This document shows, piece after piece, positions 1 through 8,546 of a DNA stretch of 64,000 bases. The DNA comes from Starkeya sp. ORNL1 (GTDB lineage: Bacteria; Pseudomonadota; Alphaproteobacteria; Rhizobiales; Xanthobacteraceae). The stretch lies in NCBI RefSeq assembly GCF_012971745.1, contig NZ_CP048834.1, forward strand, positions 5,961,001 to 6,025,000. Reading direction: 5' to 3'. A program made the translations under genes and the position numbers. The notes under the pieces are model-generated. The model searched no databases. It saw only the letters and a program-made list of their open reading frames with translations, and was not told where the DNA came from. The stretch's first letter is position 1. Each line of letters begins with the position of its first letter.

Positions 1-1
1 C

Positions 2-268
2 GGTGCGTTCGTCAGCATTTCCGGTGGCGGGGTGCTCGCCTCCAGCAAGCATCCCAAGGAAGCCCAGGCCTTCATCAAATGGATCGCCGGCAAGGGCGGC
101 CAGGACGTGCTGAAGACCGGGAATTCGTTCGAATACGCCGTCGGCATCGGCGCGCAATCGAATCCGAAGCTGGTCCCGCTGTCCGACCTGCAGGCTCCGA
201 AAGTGGAGCCCTCCAATTTGAAGAGCAAGCAGGTCACCGACCTGATGACGGCGGCCGGGCTGCTCTAG
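2..268 (+). CDS. Ferric-iron ABC transporter, periplasmic substrate-binding protein (C-terminal fragment)
   Basis: Only the last 88 residues are in the window; the gene starts to the left. The fragment matches the end of FbpA/AfuA-type iron-binding proteins: a [19 protein letters not shown] segment, a GNSFEYAVG stretch, then [11 protein letters not shown], and an end in DLMTAAGLL. Such proteins bind Fe3+ in the periplasm and hand it to the inner-membrane permease. The permease and ATPase genes follow directly on the same strand, which supports an Fe3+ importer operon. The signal peptide and most iron ligands are outside the window, so the exact substrate cannot be checked. Confidence 0.88.
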   Translation, partial: GAFVSISGGGVLASSKHPKEAQAFIKWIAGKGGQDVLKTGNSFEYAVGIGAQSNPKLVPLSDLQAPKVEPSNLKSKQVTDLMTAAGLL

Positions 269-350
269 CACCACCGACACGTCGCGCTCATGGCTCCTGC
301 GGAATCACGGTTTCGCAGGAGCTTCCTCACTGTTCGGATACGCCATCGGC

Positions 351-1946
351 ATGGACACCTCGCGATTGGCCGCCGGCCTCGAACACGTCAGCTTGGATGT
401 CATGCGTAGCGGGCGCCGCCGCGCGCCTTCACGCCGCATCCGCTGGATGCCGATCCTCGCCATAGTGGTATCGCTGGCCACGCTGCTGCCGCTGGGCTTC
501 GTGGTGTGGGCGGGCATCGCGACCGGCTGGGGCACGGCAGCCGCTTTGATCTTCCGTCCGAGGGTTGGCGAACTCCTGACCAGCACGGTCCTGCTCGTGG
601 TCTGTACGCTGCCGCTCTGCATCGTGCTGGCTACCGCCTTGGCATGGCTGACGGAACGCAGCGACCTTCCCGGCGTCCGGATCTGGGCTTGGCTCGCCGT
701 CGCACCGCTGGCTATTCCCGCCTTCGTCCAGAGCTATGCCTGGATCACGCTGTTTCCCGGCCTGCACGGGCTGTTCGCCGGGGTGCTGATCTCGACGCTC
801 GCCTATTTCCCGTTCCTCTATCTGCCGGTTGCGGCGACGCTGCGCCGGATCGATCCAGGCCTGGAAGAAGCGGCCGCCTCGCTCGGCCAGCCACCGTGGC
901 GGGTGTTCTTCCGCGTCGTGGTCCCGCAATTGAGGCTGGCGCTTTGCGGCGGATCGCTGCTGATCGGCCTGCATTTGCTGGCCGAATACGGACTCTACGT
1001 GTTCATCCGGTTCGATACCTTCACCACCGCGATCGTCGAGCAGTTCCAGTCCACCTTCAACGGACCAGCGGCGAACATGCTCGCCGGGGTGCTCGTGCTG
1101 TGCTGTCTCGGGCTGCTGGCGCTCGAGGTGGTGCTGCGCGGCGAGCGGAAATATGCCCGCGTCGGCTCGGGGGCATCGCGGCCGGCGCCGCGGACACGGC
1201 TTGGACGACGCAGGATCATCTGCGTGCTGCTGCCGGCTGGCGTTACGTTGCTCTCCATCGGCGTGCCGCTACTCACGATCGCCCAGTGGCTGGCCGCCGG
1301 CGGCAGTGCGGTGTGGCAGGCCGACGCCATGGTGCCGGCGCTGATGCAGACATTGGGCCTTGCCATTGCCGGCGGCGTGGTCGCGACGCTCGCGGCGCTG
1401 CCGATGGCGTGGCTTTCCGTTCGCTCGCCCGGGCCGCTTTCCCGGCTGCTGGAAGGCAGCAACTACATCATCGGTGCGCTACCCGGCGTCGTGGTGGCGC
1501 TGGCGCTGGTCACCATTACGGTGCGCGTCGTGCTGCCGCTGTACCAGACCTCCGTGACCCTGATCTTCGCCTACGCGCTGATGTTCCTGCCGCGAGCCCT
1601 CATCAGCCTGCGGGCGAGCATCGCGCAGATCCCGATCGGGCTCGAGCAGGCCGCCGCCAGCCTCGGGCGCTCGCCGGCGCGGGTGATGTCGAGCATCACC
1701 TTGCGGCTTGCCGCGCCCGGCGTCGCGTCGGGGATGGCGCTCGTGGGGCTTGGCATCACCAATGAGCTCACCGCCACCCAGATGCTGGCCCCGAATGGGG
1801 TGCGCACGCTGGCGATGGCGTTCTGGTCGCTGAGCGGGGAGATCGACTATGCCGGCGCGGCACCCTATGCGCTGATGATGGTGGTGCTGTCGGTGCCGCT
1901 GACATGGGTGCTGTATGCCGAATCGAAGCGGATTGCCGGCCGATGA
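351..1946 (+). CDS. Iron ABC transporter permease (fused two-domain type)
   Basis: This is a 531-residue inner-membrane protein with about a dozen hydrophobic segments in two homologous halves, as in FbpB/SfuB permeases. Each half carries a cytoplasmic coupling loop: [21 protein letters not shown] near residue 185 and [20 protein letters not shown] near residue 435. It would form the channel that passes Fe3+ to the cytoplasm, powered by the ATPase encoded just downstream. Its stop overlaps the next start as ATGA, so the two are translationally coupled. The chosen ATG has only a weak upstream ribosome-binding site; an ATG 17 codons later is also possible. Confidence 0.9.
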   Translation: MDTSRLAAGLEHVSLDVMRSGRRRAPSRRIRWMPILAIVVSLATLLPLGFVVWAGIATGWGTAAALIFRPRVGELLTSTVLLVVCTLPLCIVLATALAWLTERSDLPGVRIWAWLAVAPLAIPAFVQSYAWITLFPGLHGLFAGVLISTLAYFPFLYLPVAATLRRIDPGLEEAAASLGQPPWRVFFRVVVPQLRLALCGGSLLIGLHLLAEYGLYVFIRFDTFTTAIVEQFQSTFNGPAANMLAGVLVLCCLGLLALEVVLRGERKYARVGSGASRPAPRTRLGRRRIICVLLPAGVTLLSIGVPLLTIAQWLAAGGSAVWQADAMVPALMQTLGLAIAGGVVATLAALPMAWLSVRSPGPLSRLLEGSNYIIGALPGVVVALALVTITVRVVLPLYQTSVTLIFAYALMFLPRALISLRASIAQIPIGLEQAAASLGRSPARVMSSITLRLAAPGVASGMALVGLGITNELTATQMLAPNGVRTLAMAFWSLSGEIDYAGAAPYALMMVVLSVPLTWVLYAESKRIAGR

Positions 1947-3019
1947 CCATGCTTGAACTGAGGGCCGTGACGAAAGCATACGGCAAGGTCACTGCGCTCG
2001 ATGGCATCGAGCTCAGCGTCGCCAAGGGCAGCCGGACCGCGATCGTCGGACCGTCGGGATGCGGCAAGACGACGATGATGCGGATCATCGCCGGCTTCGA
2101 GGCGCCTGATGCGGGCAAGGTCATGCTCGATGGCGAGACGCTGGCGGACCATGCCGGCATCGTCCCGGCCTATAGGCGCAAGATCGGCATCGTGGCGCAG
2201 GATGGCGCGCTGTTCCCGCATCTGACCGTTGGTGAGAATATCGGCTTCGGATTGCCGCGGGCGGATCGCGACCGGGATGCGCGGATCGCGCGGCTTGCCG
2301 ACCTCGTGGGGCTCAGCAGTTCGATGCTGGCGCGGCGGCCGGATGAACTGTCGGGCGGCCAGCAGCAGCGGGTGGCACTGGCCCGCGCCTTGGCTCTGGA
2401 GCCGCGGCTGATGCTGCTCGACGAGCCGTTCTCCGCGCTCGACACCGGCCTGCGTGCCAGCACCCGCGAGGCGGTGGCGGCACTGCTGGGCGACGCCGGC
2501 ATCACCACCATCCTCGTCACCCACGACCAGGAGGAGGCGCTTTCCTTCGCGGACCAGGTGGCGGTGATGGACAAGGGTCGCTTCCTGCAGGTCGGACCGC
2601 CGCGGGAGATCTATGCGCGGCCGGCAACTCCCGCTGTCGCGAGCTTCCTGGGTGATGCCATTTTTCTTCCCGCGACAATCGCCGCCGGATCGGCCCTATG
2701 CGCGCTTGGGCGCATCCAAGTCGCGGACATGGTGTTTGCCGGGTCCGCAACCCTCATGCTGCGACCCGCGCAGGTTTCCCTCGCGCGGGTGTCAGATGCA
2801 GAGATCGACAATAGGGACGACGGCGTGCGCGGGGTCGTCATGAGCGCCAGCTATGCCGGCGGCCATTCATCGTATGCGCTGAGCGTATCGGGCGGCGGGT
2901 CGGTTGCGGCGGACGACAGTGCCGCCATCATGCTGCGCCTGGCCGCCGCCGATCCGCCTGTCGCCGGGGATCGGGTTCGCGTGCGGCTCATCGGCAGCGC
3001 GCATTTTTTCCCGAATTAA
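1943..3019 (+). CDS. Iron ABC transporter ATP-binding protein (FbpC-like)
   Basis: The 358-residue ATPase carries a Walker [10 protein letters not shown] near residue 39, the signature [15 protein letters not shown] near residue 135, Walker [13 protein letters not shown] and a switch His in [12 protein letters not shown]-terminal region of about 120 residues resembles the TOBE regulatory domain of FbpC/PotA-type ATPases. It powers the permease encoded immediately upstream, with which it shares an ATGA overlap. That overlap fixes the start at the ATG beginning MTMLELRAV rather than an in-frame upstream codon. The C-terminal domain may sense iron, as in neisserial FbpC, but this is inferred from the family. 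Confidence 0.92.
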   Translation: MTMLELRAVTKAYGKVTALDGIELSVAKGSRTAIVGPSGCGKTTMMRIIAGFEAPDAGKVMLDGETLADHAGIVPAYRRKIGIVAQDGALFPHLTVGENIGFGLPRADRDRDARIARLADLVGLSSSMLARRPDELSGGQQQRVALARALALEPRLMLLDEPFSALDTGLRASTREAVAALLGDAGITTILVTHDQEEALSFADQVAVMDKGRFLQVGPPREIYARPATPAVASFLGDAIFLPATIAAGSALCALGRIQVADMVFAGSATLMLRPAQVSLARVSDAEIDNRDDGVRGVVMSASYAGGHSSYALSVSGGGSVAADDSAAIMLRLAAADPPVAGDRVRVRLIGSAHFFPN

Positions 3020-3055
3020 GGGACCACCGGGCGGCGTCGGCAATGCTCGCTGCGG

Positions 3056-3334
3056 CTATAGACAGCTGAGGCTTGTGCGTGCCCGCTGGTGCGGGCGGAA
3101 GATACGCATGTGTCGCGACCAGTCGCCGGCTATCTGCCGGCACCGCATCAGCCGCTCCAGATAACCCCAGGGCAGACTGCCGCTCGCCTCGCCGAGAAAG
3201 ATCGCCCATGTCTCGGAGGGGACCGGCTGGCCGGGCAACGAATGTTCGATCGAGCGCATCCGCTTGATCATTTCGGGCGTCATCAGCACTTTGTCTGTGA
3301 CGTCGTCGTCATCATCGTCAAAGCAGTCGCACAC
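3056..3334 (-). CDS. Hypothetical small acidic-N-terminus protein
   Basis: I do not recognise this 92-residue product. Codon use fits the neighbourhood, with G or C at most third positions. The chosen GTG start has a GGAG box 6 nt upstream, better than the in-frame ATG 17 codons earlier. The N-terminus contains a run of six Asp after CDCF. The middle holds TPEMIKRMRSIEHSLPG and a Trp-containing stretch, SGSLPWGYLERLM. No signal peptide or membrane segment is evident. It is convergent with the iron transporter operon. It could still be a chance open frame. Confidence 0.45.
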   Translation of the reverse strand: MCDCFDDDDDDVTDKVLMTPEMIKRMRSIEHSLPGQPVPSETWAIFLGEASGSLPWGYLERLMRCRQIAGDWSRHMRIFRPHQRARTSLSCL

Positions 3335-3472
3335 GGTGATCTCCAAGGGGGCGTTAGTGCGAGACCGCCATGCGGCTGACGGCATGCCCGCGTAATAGCG
3401 TGCTACCGGCCGTAGAGATACTGAACCGGCCGGTCCGGGTAAATCGACGGCCTTCTTGACTGCCGGTCTGCC

Positions 3473-4234
3473 TCAGTCACTTAAAGGCCCGTCAAATCTG
3501 TACCCGAAATGTTCGATCTCGGATCCGCAGAGCTGCCCGACCAACAAGCGGGTATTTTCATCATACAGCTCGCAGTAATTATAACGGGGGCCCACTTTCG
3601 TCTGCTTCAAGCTCTGGCCAGGGATATTCAAATGTTCGCAAAGTGAGGCAAAGTCGGCATCAAGGTTTTCGTAGCGACCGACGAAATCCACGGCGATCTG
3701 ATCGTCGATCGTGTAGATGGACCATGTGCTGACAAGATGGCTCCATTTCTTGAATAGGTCGTCCCCATCTTTTAGTCTGCACAAAAATTCCTGAAATTCC
3801 ATGCGGGGCGGGTCAGACTTTCGCGTTAGATAAAAATATAGCGACGCCATTCGCGCGTAGGGGTTGCGGACGAAGGTAAACTTGAAGTGTCGCCGCCACG
3901 CCCTCTCATCGAAGCGCCGGACCTGTGTGGCCGTTGGATGGTCGACCAACGGCCCGAAGTGCCGATGATATTTCTTGTCCTGCAGGCTCAGGATGCGTCT
4001 CGTCTGCTGGGAGCGCATTCCCATAGCGGTTAAAGCAGCGGAAAAGCGCCGAGTCTGAAACGTATCCAGGCGGGCGCGCAGGTTTGGTCTCATTCCCATT
4101 TGCAATCTTTCACGCTGAGCGCCCAAGATAATGTCTAGGGGGCCGAGGTGAGGCGCGAGAGCGAGGTTAATTGAGCTGCCCGCAGTCTTGGGGCAATGAA
4201 GGAATGTGAACTTGCGACGATAAGAAATAATCAA
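3473..4234 (-). CDS. Sulfotransferase family protein
   Basis: The product, about 253 residues, matches PAPS-dependent sulfotransferases of the Sulfotransfer_2/3 kind. The N-terminal FTFLHCPKTAGSSI is the 5'-phosphosulfate loop, and FTFVRNPYARMASLYFYL near residue 115 is the 3'-phosphate loop. Such enzymes sulfate carbohydrates or other surface molecules; the acceptor here is unknown. There is no ATG near the N-terminus. I chose a TTG behind a G-rich box because family members begin a few residues before the P-loop; GTG at 4246 and TTG at 4306 are alternatives. Base composition is AT-richer than neighbouring genes, and the gene lies downstream of the 3' end of a tRNA, both hints of horizontal acquisition. 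Confidence 0.82.
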   Translation of the reverse strand: MIISYRRKFTFLHCPKTAGSSINLALAPHLGPLDIILGAQRERLQMGMRPNLRARLDTFQTRRFSAALTAMGMRSQQTRRILSLQDKKYHRHFGPLVDHPTATQVRRFDERAWRRHFKFTFVRNPYARMASLYFYLTRKSDPPRMEFQEFLCRLKDGDDLFKKWSHLVSTWSIYTIDDQIAVDFVGRYENLDADFASLCEHLNIPGQSLKQTKVGPRYNYCELYDENTRLLVGQLCGSEIEHFGYRFDGPLSD

Positions 4235-4724
4235 TACGGCCCCCACCTGTCGACAAGCATAATAACGTCTCAGCGCTTCGCTGATCTTTGGATTCCTCGA
4301 ACGCAAATATTCTGGCCAACACCCAGGGTCACAAAAGACACAGCATCAGGTCGGCGCCTCAATCGATCAGCCTAGCCATCGAGGCCGACAGACGAAATCG
4401 CCAAAATAAGCTTGTCTGATCTCGGCATGGATCGCTTCTTGCCGTCAAGGCGTGACCATCACGTCACGTTCCGGCTCCCGGCCATTGTTAGCGCTGGCGA
4501 TGCCATCAAGGTAACCTCGGCGCTCGGCCATCAACAAATTTCTACGATGAGTCGGGAATGTCACCTTGGACGGCTAGGCGGTCGTCCCGCCATATCCCGG
4601 AAAATCCCGCCTTATCCCGCCAATTTTCACCGCCGTGGCGACTAGGTGGCGACAAGCCGCGATTATCCCCAGCCTGTCGACAAGGGCGCTATCTCGCAAG
4701 TGATTGAAATGTCTTAGGTCCGAT
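4235..4724. other. Intergenic region between tRNA-Met and the sulfotransferase gene
   Basis: No convincing gene is visible. The stretch is less GC-rich than the rest of the window. Around 4588-4630 it carries three loosely spaced copies of a TCCCGCC-type heptamer. A 77-codon plus-strand open frame has no ribosome-binding site and no recognisable domain. The position next to a tRNA 3' end is where integrative elements insert, but I found no integrase gene. Confidence 0.5.
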
Positions 4725-4801
4725 TGGTAGCGGAGGAGGGACTCGAACCCCCGACCCCAGGATTATGATTCCCGTGCTCTAACCAGCTGAGCTACTCCGC
4801 C
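4725..4801 (-). tRNA. tRNA-Met (anticodon CAT)
   Basis: Read on the minus strand, the 77 bases fold as a cloverleaf. The acceptor GGCGGAG pairs with CTCCGCT (one G-U), the D arm begins AGCTCAG, the anticodon loop is ATCATAA within a CGGGA/TCCTG stem, and the T arm contains GGTTCGAGTCC. The discriminator is A and a genomic CCA follows. The CAT anticodon could also belong to tRNA-Ile2 or an initiator tRNA. The overall sequence resembles alphaproteobacterial elongator tRNA-Met, and initiator features such as an unpaired first base pair with three G-C pairs in the anticodon stem are absent. Confidence 0.95.
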
Positions 4802-4913
4802 GCCGGGGCAGGTGCGTGTAACGCCGTGCCGCGAGGTGCGGGATATAAGGAACCGGCCGGAGACGTGTCAAGCGCAGACGCTGCCCGGCCGCATGCTTAC
4901 CACCGTGGCGCGG

Positions 4914-5474
4914 TCACCAGCGCGGTGCGGGTGGCAGGCGGCCTTCGATCTCGTGCAGGCGGCGGCGGGTGCCGGGGGTGGTGTCGCGGGGCAGGCGGTC
5001 GAGGGCGAAGAACTCCACCGCCTCGATCTCGCGGTTCGGCAGAGTGAGCAGCGTGCCGGTGCGGTAGCGTTCCACCACATAGACCGCGACATGATCGCGC
5101 CGCGACGCGAATGAATTGAAGAACACGCCGTGCAGCGCGGGCTCGCCTTCGACCTTGATGCCGGCCTCCTCGTCGAGCTCGCGCGCCAAAGCCTCGCGCA
5201 GCGTCTCGCCGGGCTCGACGCCGCCGCCGGGAAACTGCCAGCCGGACACATAAGTGTGGCGCAGCAGCAGGACGTGGCGCTGCGGGCTCAGTATCACGCC
5301 GCGCACGCCGAGCGTCATGCCGCGCGAGAACCGCCACCACAAATGGGCGAGGGGGCGCCAGGCCGGTCCGCGGCCCGGTTCGGTCGGCAGCGGCGTCTCG
5401 ACGCCGGACGCTCCTGCACCTTCCTTGCCGGTGCGTCGGCTGGTATGGAAGCGGTCGTGTTCGTGCTCGGCCAT
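4914..5474 (-). CDS. Nudix family hydrolase
   Basis: The 186-residue product contains a full Nudix box, GGGVEPGET followed by RELDEEAG, near residue 80. This motif binds Mg2+ and cleaves a nucleoside diphosphate linked to some group X. The preceding WQFPGGG and following segments fit the fold. The substrate cannot be told from sequence. There is a proline- and glycine-rich N-terminal extension of about 45 residues before the domain. The chosen ATG (MAEHEH) lies inside the divergently transcribed metallophosphoesterase gene, so the two 5' ends overlap by about 30 bp unless one starts later. Confidence 0.85.
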   Translation of the reverse strand: MAEHEHDRFHTSRRTGKEGAGASGVETPLPTEPGRGPAWRPLAHLWWRFSRGMTLGVRGVILSPQRHVLLLRHTYVSGWQFPGGGVEPGETLREALARELDEEAGIKVEGEPALHGVFFNSFASRRDHVAVYVVERYRTGTLLTLPNREIEAVEFFALDRLPRDTTPGTRRRLHEIEGRLPPAPRW

Positions 5475-6389
5475 CTCACCGATCCCCATCTCGGCCCGTT
5501 ACCGCGTGCCCGCCTCGCGGAACTCGCGGGAAAGCGGGCGCTCGGCGTCATGAACTGGCGGCGCGGCCGGCGCTCGCGCTTCGCCGCAGGCACCATCGAT
5601 GCGCTGGTCGCCGACATCAAGGCCAATGCGCCGGATCATATCGCAGTTACCGGCGACTTGGTGAATGTCGGCTTGCCGGCGGAGTATGAGACCGCGCTCA
5701 CCTTCCTGGCGAGCCTCGGTGACGGCCAGCATGTCACGGTCGTGCCCGGCAATCACGACGCCTATGTGCGCTCCACCGCCCATCACGCGCTTCTGAACTG
5801 GGGCGACTATATGCGCGGCGACGGCGCGGCCGGCGACGTCACCGTGGAAGAGGCGTTCCCGTTCGTGCGGCGGCGCGGCGACGTGGCGCTGATCGGCGTG
5901 TCGAGTGCGATCCCCACCAATCCCTTCATGGCCACCGGCCGGGTCGGTCGGGCGCAGCTGGCGCGGCTCGGCACGGTGCTGGACGAACTCGGGAGGGAAG
6001 GGCTGTTCCGCGTGGTGCTGATCCATCATCCGCCCTGTGGGCCGCGTCCGGGCCACAAGCGGCTGATCGATGCCGACGGTGTGCGCGCCTGCCTGACCAG
6101 GCACGGCGCCGAGCTGGTGCTGTGCGGCCACGACCATCACCCGATGGTGGAGCAACTCTTCGGGCCGCGCGGGCTGATCCCGGTGGTGGAGGCGCCCTCG
6201 GCAGCGGCGGGTCCGGAGGATAAGCGCTGGCCCGGCGGCTATCACCTCTATCGCATCGAGCGGACCGGCGAGGGGCTGCATAGCTGGCGCTGCACTATGG
6301 AAGCGCACGGCTTCGCGCGCGGCGAGACCGGCGTGGCTCTTCGCACGGTGCGGATATTGACGGCGCCGCCGCTCGCTACCGCCCGCTGA
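5445..6389 (+). CDS. Metallophosphoesterase (calcineurin-like)
   Basis: The 314-residue product has the calcineurin-like metal-binding blocks in order: HLTDPHLGP near the N-terminus, TGDLVN near residue 70, PGNHDAY near residue 105, IHHPP near residue 195 and CGHDHH near residue 230. It should be a cytosolic two-metal phosphodiesterase or phosphatase; the substrate is unknown. The start is uncertain. ATG at 5445 lies within the divergent Nudix gene, while GTG codons at 5457 and 5463 would give the shorter N-terminus usual for the family. Its 3' end overlaps the convergent downstream gene by 14 bp. Confidence 0.87.
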   Translation: MEAVVFVLGHLTDPHLGPLPRARLAELAGKRALGVMNWRRGRRSRFAAGTIDALVADIKANAPDHIAVTGDLVNVGLPAEYETALTFLASLGDGQHVTVVPGNHDAYVRSTAHHALLNWGDYMRGDGAAGDVTVEEAFPFVRRRGDVALIGVSSAIPTNPFMATGRVGRAQLARLGTVLDELGREGLFRVVLIHHPPCGPRPGHKRLIDADGVRACLTRHGAELVLCGHDHHPMVEQLFGPRGLIPVVEAPSAAAGPEDKRWPGGYHLYRIERTGEGLHSWRCTMEAHGFARGETGVALRTVRILTAPPLATAR

Positions 6390-6987
6390 AGACCAGACCG
6401 AGCCCGAGCAGCAGCACGATTCCGGCGACGAGGCCGGCCAGGAACACCAGTATGGTGCCGCCGCGGCTTGCCGGCGCGACGGGTTGCTCTTCCGTGACGA
6501 CCGGCAGCGGCCGGCGACCGGCCTTTTTCGGCATCGGGAGCGGGGCGAGCGCATCCGCCTCGCTGGCGAAGGAGGTCAGCACCTGCTCGCGGGCGATCAG
6601 GCGGCGGGCGACATAGCGTGTCACCGCATCGACGATGTCGGTCGGATTGGCGCTTTCCGCCAGCACGCGGCGGCCGGAGCGGCTATCCTGGAGGAAACGG
6701 TAGGTGCGGCGGTCGCGACCCATGGCGATGTGCGCCACCATGTCGACAAACAGCCGCGGCGTCTCGCCGGGCATCAGGCCGCGGTCGAACAGGTCGGCAT
6801 GCTCGACCGGCACTTCGGCGAACACCGGCTCCAGCATCTCGTTGAGCATGGCGAGGCGGGCGAGCTCGGCATCGCGCAGTTCCACGACCACCCCGGCCTG
6901 TTCCGCCGCATCCACCCGCGCCGCGCGGATCGCATCGCGGAGCGAAAGCGCCGGCGGCTCGCCGCGGCGACGTCCGATGTCGTCCAT
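6376..6987 (-). CDS. Hypothetical protein with C-terminal membrane anchor
   Basis: I do not recognise this 203-residue product. The first 150 residues are soluble and mildly charged, with ELRDAELARLAMLNEMLEPV and a DRRTYRFLQDSRSGRR stretch. After a basic, proline-containing linker (PKKAGRRPLP) there is one strong transmembrane segment at the very C-terminus (GTILVFLAGLVAGIVLLLG). This is a tail-anchored layout with the bulk of the protein probably cytoplasmic. A GAGG box lies 9 nt before the ATG. It converges on the metallophosphoesterase gene with a 14-bp overlap. Confidence 0.75.
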   Translation of the reverse strand: MDDIGRRRGEPPALSLRDAIRAARVDAAEQAGVVVELRDAELARLAMLNEMLEPVFAEVPVEHADLFDRGLMPGETPRLFVDMVAHIAMGRDRRTYRFLQDSRSGRRVLAESANPTDIVDAVTRYVARRLIAREQVLTSFASEADALAPLPMPKKAGRRPLPVVTEEQPVAPASRGGTILVFLAGLVAGIVLLLGLGLVFSGR

Positions 6988-7111
6988 TTACTCTACCCTC
7001 GTCACGACGAATTGAGAGTAGCCGCTGCGGCAGGGTTCCACCAGATGGCAGAGCGATGACGGCTGTGGACGTGAGCCGTCATCGCATCGGGCGTGGATAA
7101 GGCGGTAAGTG

Positions 7112-8116
7112 TCAGGCCGCCTTGGCCAGCGTGTCTCGACCATGCGGCGCGTCGAGATCGAGCACCGGGCCGACGGGGACGATACCGGTCGGGTTTATGG
7201 TAACGTGGCTCTCATAATAGTGCCGCTTGATGTGGGTGAAGTTCACCGTCTCCTTCACGCCGGGCACCTGGTAAAGCTCGCGCAGATAGCCCGACAGGTT
7301 CGGGTAGTCGGCGATGCGGCGGATGTTGCATTTGAAGTGGCCGACATAGACCGGATCGAACCGCGCCAGCGTGGTGAACAGCCGCCAGTCGGCCTCGGTC
7401 AGCCGGTCGCCCAGCAGATAGCGGCTGCGGGAGAGGCGGTCGTCGAGCTTGTCGAGCGTCTCGAACAGCGCGGTGACGGCTTCTTCATAGGCATCCTGCG
7501 AGGTGGCGAAGCCGGCCTTGTAGACGCCGTTGTTCACCCGGTCGTAGATCTCGGCGTTCAGGGCATCGATCTCGGCGCGCAGCTTCTCGGGATAATAGTC
7601 GGTCTTCACCTCGGTGAAGGCGCCGAACGCCGAGTTGAACATGCGGATGATCTCGGCGGACTCGTTGTTCACGATGGTGCCGCGCTTCTTGTCCCACAGC
7701 ACCGGCACGGTGACGCGGCCGGAATAATGCGGATCAGCCTGCAGATAGACCTCATAGAGCCGGCTCTTGCCGAGCACGGTGTCGGCCGTCGCGCCGGGGG
7801 AAATGCCGCCCGCGCCATTGCCGAACGTCCAGCCCTCGCTGCCCATATGCGGGTCGACCACCGAGACCGAGATGATGTCTTCGAGCTTCTTCAGCTTGCG
7901 GAAGATCAGCGTGCGGTGCGCCCAGGGGCAGGCCAGCGAGACATAGAGATGATAGCGCCCGGCCTCGGCTTCGAAGCCGCCTTCGCCGGTCGGACCGGCG
8001 CTGCCGTCCGAGGTGATCCAGTTGCGGAAGCGGGTGACGGTGCGCTGGAAGCGGCCGCCTGTGGATTTGGTGTCGTACCACTGGTCCGACCATTTGCCGT
8101 CGACGAGCAGGCCCAT
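7112..8116 (-). CDS. Glutathionyl-hydroquinone reductase (Xi-class glutathione transferase)
   Basis: The 334-residue length and sequence match the YqjG/PcpF family. These enzymes reduce glutathionyl-hydroquinones to hydroquinones with release of oxidised glutathione. The catalytic cysteine is in the N-terminal thioredoxin-like domain within SLACPWAHRTLIF near residue 62. The C-terminal helical domain contains YLLGDRLTEADWRLFTTL and FDPVYVGHFKCN, typical of this class. The first residues, MGLLVDGKW, are also standard for the family, which supports the start. The enzyme is cytosolic and protects against quinone toxicity. The gene appears monocistronic, with a palindromic repeat upstream. Confidence 0.92.
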   Translation of the reverse strand: MGLLVDGKWSDQWYDTKSTGGRFQRTVTRFRNWITSDGSAGPTGEGGFEAEAGRYHLYVSLACPWAHRTLIFRKLKKLEDIISVSVVDPHMGSEGWTFGNGAGGISPGATADTVLGKSRLYEVYLQADPHYSGRVTVPVLWDKKRGTIVNNESAEIIRMFNSAFGAFTEVKTDYYPEKLRAEIDALNAEIYDRVNNGVYKAGFATSQDAYEEAVTALFETLDKLDDRLSRSRYLLGDRLTEADWRLFTTLARFDPVYVGHFKCNIRRIADYPNLSGYLRELYQVPGVKETVNFTHIKRHYYESHVTINPTGIVPVGPVLDLDAPHGRDTLAKAA

Positions 8117-8236
8117 TGCGGTCTCCTTGGGAAGGGGTCGACCGAGAGACTAGCGGGTTTGGGGATGGGATGTGTGCAATATTGATTGCTTGAAATGACG
8201 AGAACTAATGCGTTTGTGCAATCTTGTATGGCTTGA

Positions 8237-8336
8237 GCATCCTTCGAGGCTCGCTGTGCTCGCACCTCAGGATGACGTGGTTCGCTAAAGCGACGTCATC
8301 CTGAGGTGCCGGCCGGAGGCCGGCCTCGAAGGATGC
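8237..8336. repeat. Dispersed intergenic palindromic repeat, family 1 (copy A)
   Basis: Two arms form a long inverted repeat. The left arm starts GCATCCTTCGAGGC and continues CACCTCAGGATGACGT; the right arm is the near-exact complement, ending CGAAGGATGC. Related copies occur near 28.7, 49.3, 50.9 and 60.8 kb. The element would fold into a long hairpin if transcribed. It looks like a REP/MITE-type repeat with no coding capacity. Confidence 0.85.
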
Positions 8337-8402
8337 CCACTCGCACAACCCCTTCACCTTCCCTCCCGCTTGTGCTATCCGGCCGCACCCTCGGAGATGG
8401 TC

Positions 8403-8492
8403 ATGAGATTCCGGCCGGCCCAGCGACGACGAGATGAGCGAGCCCGCGCTTCCCGCGCGCGCCTGTTCGTCTGCCCGCTCTTGGCGCCGTGA
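8403..8492 (+). CDS. Putative arginine-rich leader peptide (uORF) of the GNAT gene
   Basis: This 29-codon frame starts with ATG behind a GGAG box at ideal spacing (6 nt) and ends in TGA 54 nt before the acetyltransferase gene. The peptide begins MRFRPAQRRR, contains 10 arginines, and ends LFVCPLLAP. Arg-rich short leaders followed by alternative hairpins are known in front of polyamine or arginine genes; alphaproteobacteria have a structured speF leader upstream of ornithine decarboxylase. That this belongs to such a family is inference. What is seen is the good ribosome-binding site, the composition and the position. Confidence 0.55.
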   Translation: MRFRPAQRRRDERARASRARLFVCPLLAP

Positions 8493-8501
8493 GGATGCGG
8501 A

Positions 8502-8541
8502 CGCTCGGGGCGGGTCTTTGACTCGCTTGATGTCCCGAGTG
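8502..8541 (+). promoter_or_regulatory. Hairpin overlapping the likely ribosome-binding site of the GNAT gene
   Basis: CGCTCGGG at 8502-8509 pairs with CCCGAGTG at 8534-8541 (8 bp, one G-T). The 3' arm includes the only GAG-type Shine-Dalgarno candidate and ends 5 nt before the ATG. An alternative pairing of 8473-8478 (inside the leader peptide frame) with 8510-8515 would cross this stem, so the two are mutually exclusive. That geometry suits translation-dependent control of the downstream gene. Confidence 0.45.
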
Positions 8542-8546
8542 CCAGA

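Noticed and set aside
4412..4645. Small plus-strand open frame, considered as an integrase remnant beside the tRNA
   Set aside because: A short stretch (SALGHQQISTMSREC) is faintly reminiscent of tyrosine recombinases, but the catalytic residues and context are not there.
4725..4801. tRNA considered as tRNA-Ile2 or initiator tRNA
   Set aside because: The anticodon stem and acceptor match elongator tRNA-Met of alphaproteobacteria. The initiator-type three G-C pairs and the tRNA-Ile2 acceptor sequence are absent.
8237..8336. Inverted repeats considered as a CRISPR array or transposon ends
   Set aside because: There are only two arms, no regular spacers, no cas genes, no transposase and no target-site duplication that I can identify.
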